Source of the DNA: JAJTFW01 sp046160245
GTDB lineage: Bacteria > Bacteroidota > Bacteroidia > AKYH767-A > OLB10
Direction of reading: 5' to 3'
DNA length: 8,405 nucleotides
Assembly: GCA_046160245.1 (NCBI GenBank)
Contig: JBJXGU010000234.1
Location: forward strand, 1-8,405
Shown in pieces: positions 6,141 to 8,405 of the stretch. Position numbers and translations under genes: made by a program. The notes under the pieces are model-generated. The model saw only the letters and a program-made list of their open reading frames with translations, had not been told where the DNA came from and ran no database searches. How positions within the stretch are numbered: the stretch's first letter is position 1; each line of letters opens with the position of its first letter.

Positions 6141-7814
6141 TTAATTATTTTCGGATCCAGGTGCTTTGCGCGGCGGTCTATTTCCAGAAGGTGCAGATGG
6201 TGTTACCGAAGGAGCTGGACTTGCTGGTTTAGGAGCTGGGCTTGGACTCGGAGCTTGAACGGGACTCGCAGACTGACTTGGAGCAGGACTCGCCGTTTGA
6301 TTTGCATTACCTCCATTTCCTTGCGTTGGCGGTTGACGTTGCGGTCGGTTGCCTTGGGTTTGCGGATTAGGATTTGGACGAGGCGCTTGCTGATTTTGTG
6401 CAGGCTGCTGAGGCTTATTTTGTGCAGGTTGATTTTGCACCGGTGACGCTTGTTGCTTCACAGGCTGCTGTGTTCTTTCCTGCGGCTTGTTCTGATTCTG
6501 TTGTGGACGATCTGGTCGCTCTTGCGGTTTGTTACGCTGCGGCGCATTGGAAGATGGTCTATTATCTCCTGGGCGCTGCGGACGATTTCGTTGTTGTCCT
6601 CCACCCTGTTGTTGAGGAGCAGATGCAGAAGAAATACTTTCGGAAGAAGGTTTTAAATCTCCACCTTTTCCTTTTTTCTTTTTCTTCTTCTTGGCACGAT
6701 CCATTCGCGTAAGACTATCTTGACCTACTACATCATCGTAACCCAAATCGTCTTCCTCTTCAATTTCGATAGCACCCGTATCATCAGGTTTTTGACCTAA
6801 TTTATTCAGTGCAACAATTTCCTTCACACGATCGACACTCAATGGCACCCATTGTTCGGCACCAAAAAATGTACGCTCATCGCCTTCCTTTGGTTCAGGT
6901 TGAATCGCATACCACATAATCCGTTTGAAGATATCGGTTTTGCGATGCAATAAATTTCCTTTCCCAGTGAGAAGTTTTATATTCGACTCTGGAATATCTC
7001 TAACGGCATCTATATACGAATCCAGCTCATAATTGAGACAGCATTTTAACTTACCACATTGTCCGGCGAGTTTAATAGGATTCAAACTCAAATTTTGATA
7101 ACGAGCAGCACTTGTAGAAACTACTTTAAAATCGGTGAGCCAAGTAGAACAACACAACTCGCGACCACAAGAACCAATCCCACCTAAGCGCGCTGCTTCC
7201 TGCCGCATCCCAATTTGGCGCATCTCTACACGAATTTTATAAGTGTCTGCTAAGCGTTTAATTAATTCACGAAAATCGACACGATCATCAGCGGTATAAA
7301 AGAAAGTGGCTTTCTTACCATCACCTTGATATTCCACATCCGAAATTTTCATTTTGAGTCCGAGTGCAAGAGCTGTAGTACGCGAGCCATGCATCGTCGT
7401 AAATTCCAACTCCTTTACTTCTTTCCACTTCTCTACATCCGGTTGCTTCGCCGAACGATAAAGTTGTTTTATTTCATGTGAGTCTTCCGCTACATTACGT
7501 TTTCTCAATTGAAAGCGCACGAGTTCACCCACTAAACTTACTTCCCCGATATCATGACCAGGACTACCTTCTACGGCCACCATTTCCCCAACTTGCAACT
7601 CGAGGTTATTTATATTCCGGAAAAATTCTTTACGACTTCCTTTAAATCTTACTTCCACAATATCGAAAGGCTTGTGCCCTTCAGGAAGATACATATCAGA
7701 AAGCCAATTATAAACGTTCAATTTATTGCAACCACCCGTTCCGCATGTTCCATTGCTTTGACAGCCTGACGGGGTTCCGGTACTGGTGGCAGTTGAACAA
7801 GAGCTACATCCCAT
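6141..7814 (-). CDS. ricT: RicT/YaaT-like PSP1-domain protein with long disordered tail
   Basis: RicT (YaaT) in Bacillus belongs to a cytoplasmic Fe-S complex that works with RNase Y in mRNA processing. This homologue has 557 residues against about 275 in Bacillus. The conserved core spans roughly 45-305 and includes the PSP1 region. It has the paired Cys motifs SCGRELCC (215-222) and QCGKLKCC (252-259), giving Cys216, 221, 222, 253, 258 and 259, the likely Fe-S ligands. The N-terminus adds five more cysteines (3, 6, 18, 24, 29). After an acidic patch (350-361) comes Lys375-381, then about 175 residues rich in Pro, Gln, Asn and Ser with repeated NKPQ (428, 442, 466) and NRPQR (410, 489) words; this part is surely disordered. 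The ATG at 7814 keeps the Cys-rich start. The holB-ricT order matches Firmicutes; RNA binding by the basic tail is my inference. Confidence 0.9.
   Translation of the reverse strand: MGCSSCSTATSTGTPSGCQSNGTCGTGGCNKLNVYNWLSDMYLPEGHKPFDIVEVRFKGSRKEFFRNINNLELQVGEMVAVEGSPGHDIGEVSLVGELVRFQLRKRNVAEDSHEIKQLYRSAKQPDVEKWKEVKELEFTTMHGSRTTALALGLKMKISDVEYQGDGKKATFFYTADDRVDFRELIKRLADTYKIRVEMRQIGMRQEAARLGGIGSCGRELCCSTWLTDFKVVSTSAARYQNLSLNPIKLAGQCGKLKCCLNYELDSYIDAVRDIPESNIKLLTGKGNLLHRKTDIFKRIMWYAIQPEPKEGDERTFFGAEQWVPLSVDRVKEIVALNKLGQKPDDTGAIEIEEEDDLGYDDVVGQDSLTRMDRAKKKKKKKGKGGDLKPSSESISSASAPQQQGGGQQRNRPQRPGDNRPSSNAPQRNKPQERPDRPQQNQNKPQERTQQPVKQQASPVQNQPAQNKPQQPAQNQQAPRPNPNPQTQGNRPQRQPPTQGNGGNANQTASPAPSQSASPVQAPSPSPAPKPASPAPSVTPSAPSGNRPPRKAPGSENN
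6144..6692 (-). repeat. Low-complexity repeat-rich coding tract (RicT tail)
   Basis: The DNA for RicT residues 375-557 is built from near-repeats. Examples are a lysine-codon run (6672-6692), three NKPQ words, and variants of ggagctgg/ggactcg near 6210-6290 on the plus strand that encode alternating Pro-Ala-Pro-Ser. The pattern suggests slippage and unequal recombination, and its length may vary between strains. Open frames on the plus strand here are by-products of this biased composition. Confidence 0.7.
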
Positions 7815-7874
7815 AGATTGCTATTTTTTTCAATTGCCTTAACACTATTAATGGCTTCGAAACAACGAAGTCAC

Positions 7875-8405
7875 TTACTTAATCTGAAGAATTCGAGAAA
7901 TCTTCAAGGACAAATCTAAGAATAAGATTTTAGTCGAGGCGTTTCTTTCTAAATGATATGAGGCTTCCGACAATTCTGTACTGAATGCATCAATGTTATT
8001 AACGTTTACAAAAGGCAAAAACTTCTGAATAGCAACGCGTTGAGTAGCCTCTAGCTTCACTAGTGGACCATCAGCTAAATTTACGATTAAGCATTCTCTC
8101 AACACACGAAGGCAAGCACCTAGAAATTGCTTTTGATGTTCTTTATTCTCAGCTGCCATCCCATCTACCCAAGAAAGGAGCTTATCCATGGTCTTCAAAG
8201 GACTGAAACATAGGCGCATCCAATTTATGAACGCTTCTTCATGGCTTCCCGAACCTTTATCATGCTCCGCCATTTCCATCGCATCGGAAAAGTTACCATC
8301 AGCAAGTCGGGCGATGTCTAAAGCTTCGGCGCGGCCTATTTCATAATCGCTCATGATGCGTTCGGCCACCTCTTCTTCTTGTAAAAGCTGCAATTTCACC
8401 AATTG
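7875..8405 (-). CDS. holB: DNA polymerase III delta' subunit, C-terminal part (5' end missing)
   Basis: The frame is open to the right edge, so the visible 176 residues are the C-terminal part of a larger protein (family about 330-380 residues). The visible start, QLVKLQLLQEEEVAERI, resembles the clamp-loader boundary after the AAA+ sensor region, where SRTQ is followed by a stretch of this kind. ALDIARLADGNFSDAMEMAE is the conserved segment in which a small domain follows lid helices. The rest is alpha-helical, as expected for the collar domain that binds the other clamp-loader subunits. The N-terminal Walker and zinc motifs are outside the window, so HolB rather than DnaX or another AAA+ protein is judged from this segment and from the ricT neighbour; holB next to ricT is a familiar pairing. 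The stop lies 60 nt upstream of ricT. It would act at the replication fork. Confidence 0.8.
   Translation of the reverse strand, partial: QLVKLQLLQEEEVAERIMSDYEIGRAEALDIARLADGNFSDAMEMAEHDKGSGSHEEAFINWMRLCFSPLKTMDKLLSWVDGMAAENKEHQKQFLGACLRVLRECLIVNLADGPLVKLEATQRVAIQKFLPFVNVNNIDAFSTELSEASYHLERNASTKILFLDLSLKISRILQIK

Noticed and set aside
6664..6692. Programmed frameshift at the lysine-codon A-run in ricT
   Set aside because: The A-run is read as AAA AAA GGA, so the slippery heptamer A AAA AAG is not in the needed phase. The frame continues normally for 180 residues.
6123..6712. Plus-strand Arg/Ser/Leu-rich and Ala/Val-rich open frames opposite the ricT tail
   Set aside because: They are by-products of the repetitive Pro/Gln codons on the minus strand. 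They overlap each other and show no known domain.
7855..7870. Five-base stem cttcg/cgaag between holB and ricT as a terminator
   Set aside because: The stem is short, the loop is six bases, and no T-run follows on the minus strand.

Overview
The window looks like a chromosomal segment of a Bacteroidota bacterium, AT-rich, with every recognisable gene on the minus strand. Three things point to this phylum: a gliding-motility lipoprotein of the GldH family, a sulfatase ending in a type IX secretion (T9SS) C-terminal sorting domain, and two promoter-like matches to the Bacteroidota -7 consensus TAnnTTTG. I see no tRNA, rRNA, CRISPR array, transposase, integrase or phage gene.

Transcription runs from right to left. 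At the right edge is the C-terminal part of the clamp-loader subunit HolB. It is followed by a RicT/PSP1-family protein with six conserved-type cysteines, an extra Cys-rich N-terminus and a long Pro/Gln/Asn-rich basic tail. Next come GldH and a small exported thioredoxin-fold protein, only 27 nt after gldH. These four probably form one housekeeping and cell-envelope block. A 257-nt gap follows, holding a GC-rich degenerate repeat and operator-like repeats, and it leads into a TerC/Alx-family membrane protein (probable Mn2+ handling).

Left of that are a T9SS-targeted Cys-type sulfatase and a class I SAM-dependent methyltransferase of a type common in Bacteroidota. After a 128-nt gap comes a MacB/LolD-type ABC ATPase that starts at GTG. 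Its stop codon overlaps the start of a PduO-type cob(I)alamin adenosyltransferase, which runs off the left edge.

The left block is a mixture: polymer desulfation outside the cell, a methyltransferase of unknown substrate, an ATPase without its permease, and B12 cofactor assimilation. No single pathway links them. Several parts touch the envelope and T9SS/gliding apparatus: GldH is a gliding lipoprotein, the sulfatase is a likely T9SS cargo, and the thioredoxin-like protein is exported.

I do not see a clear new multi-gene system. The points most worth a second look are the repeats upstream of the terC-family gene, the unusual ends of the RicT homologue, the coupling of an orphan ABC ATPase to the adenosyltransferase, and the GC-rich intergenic repeat.
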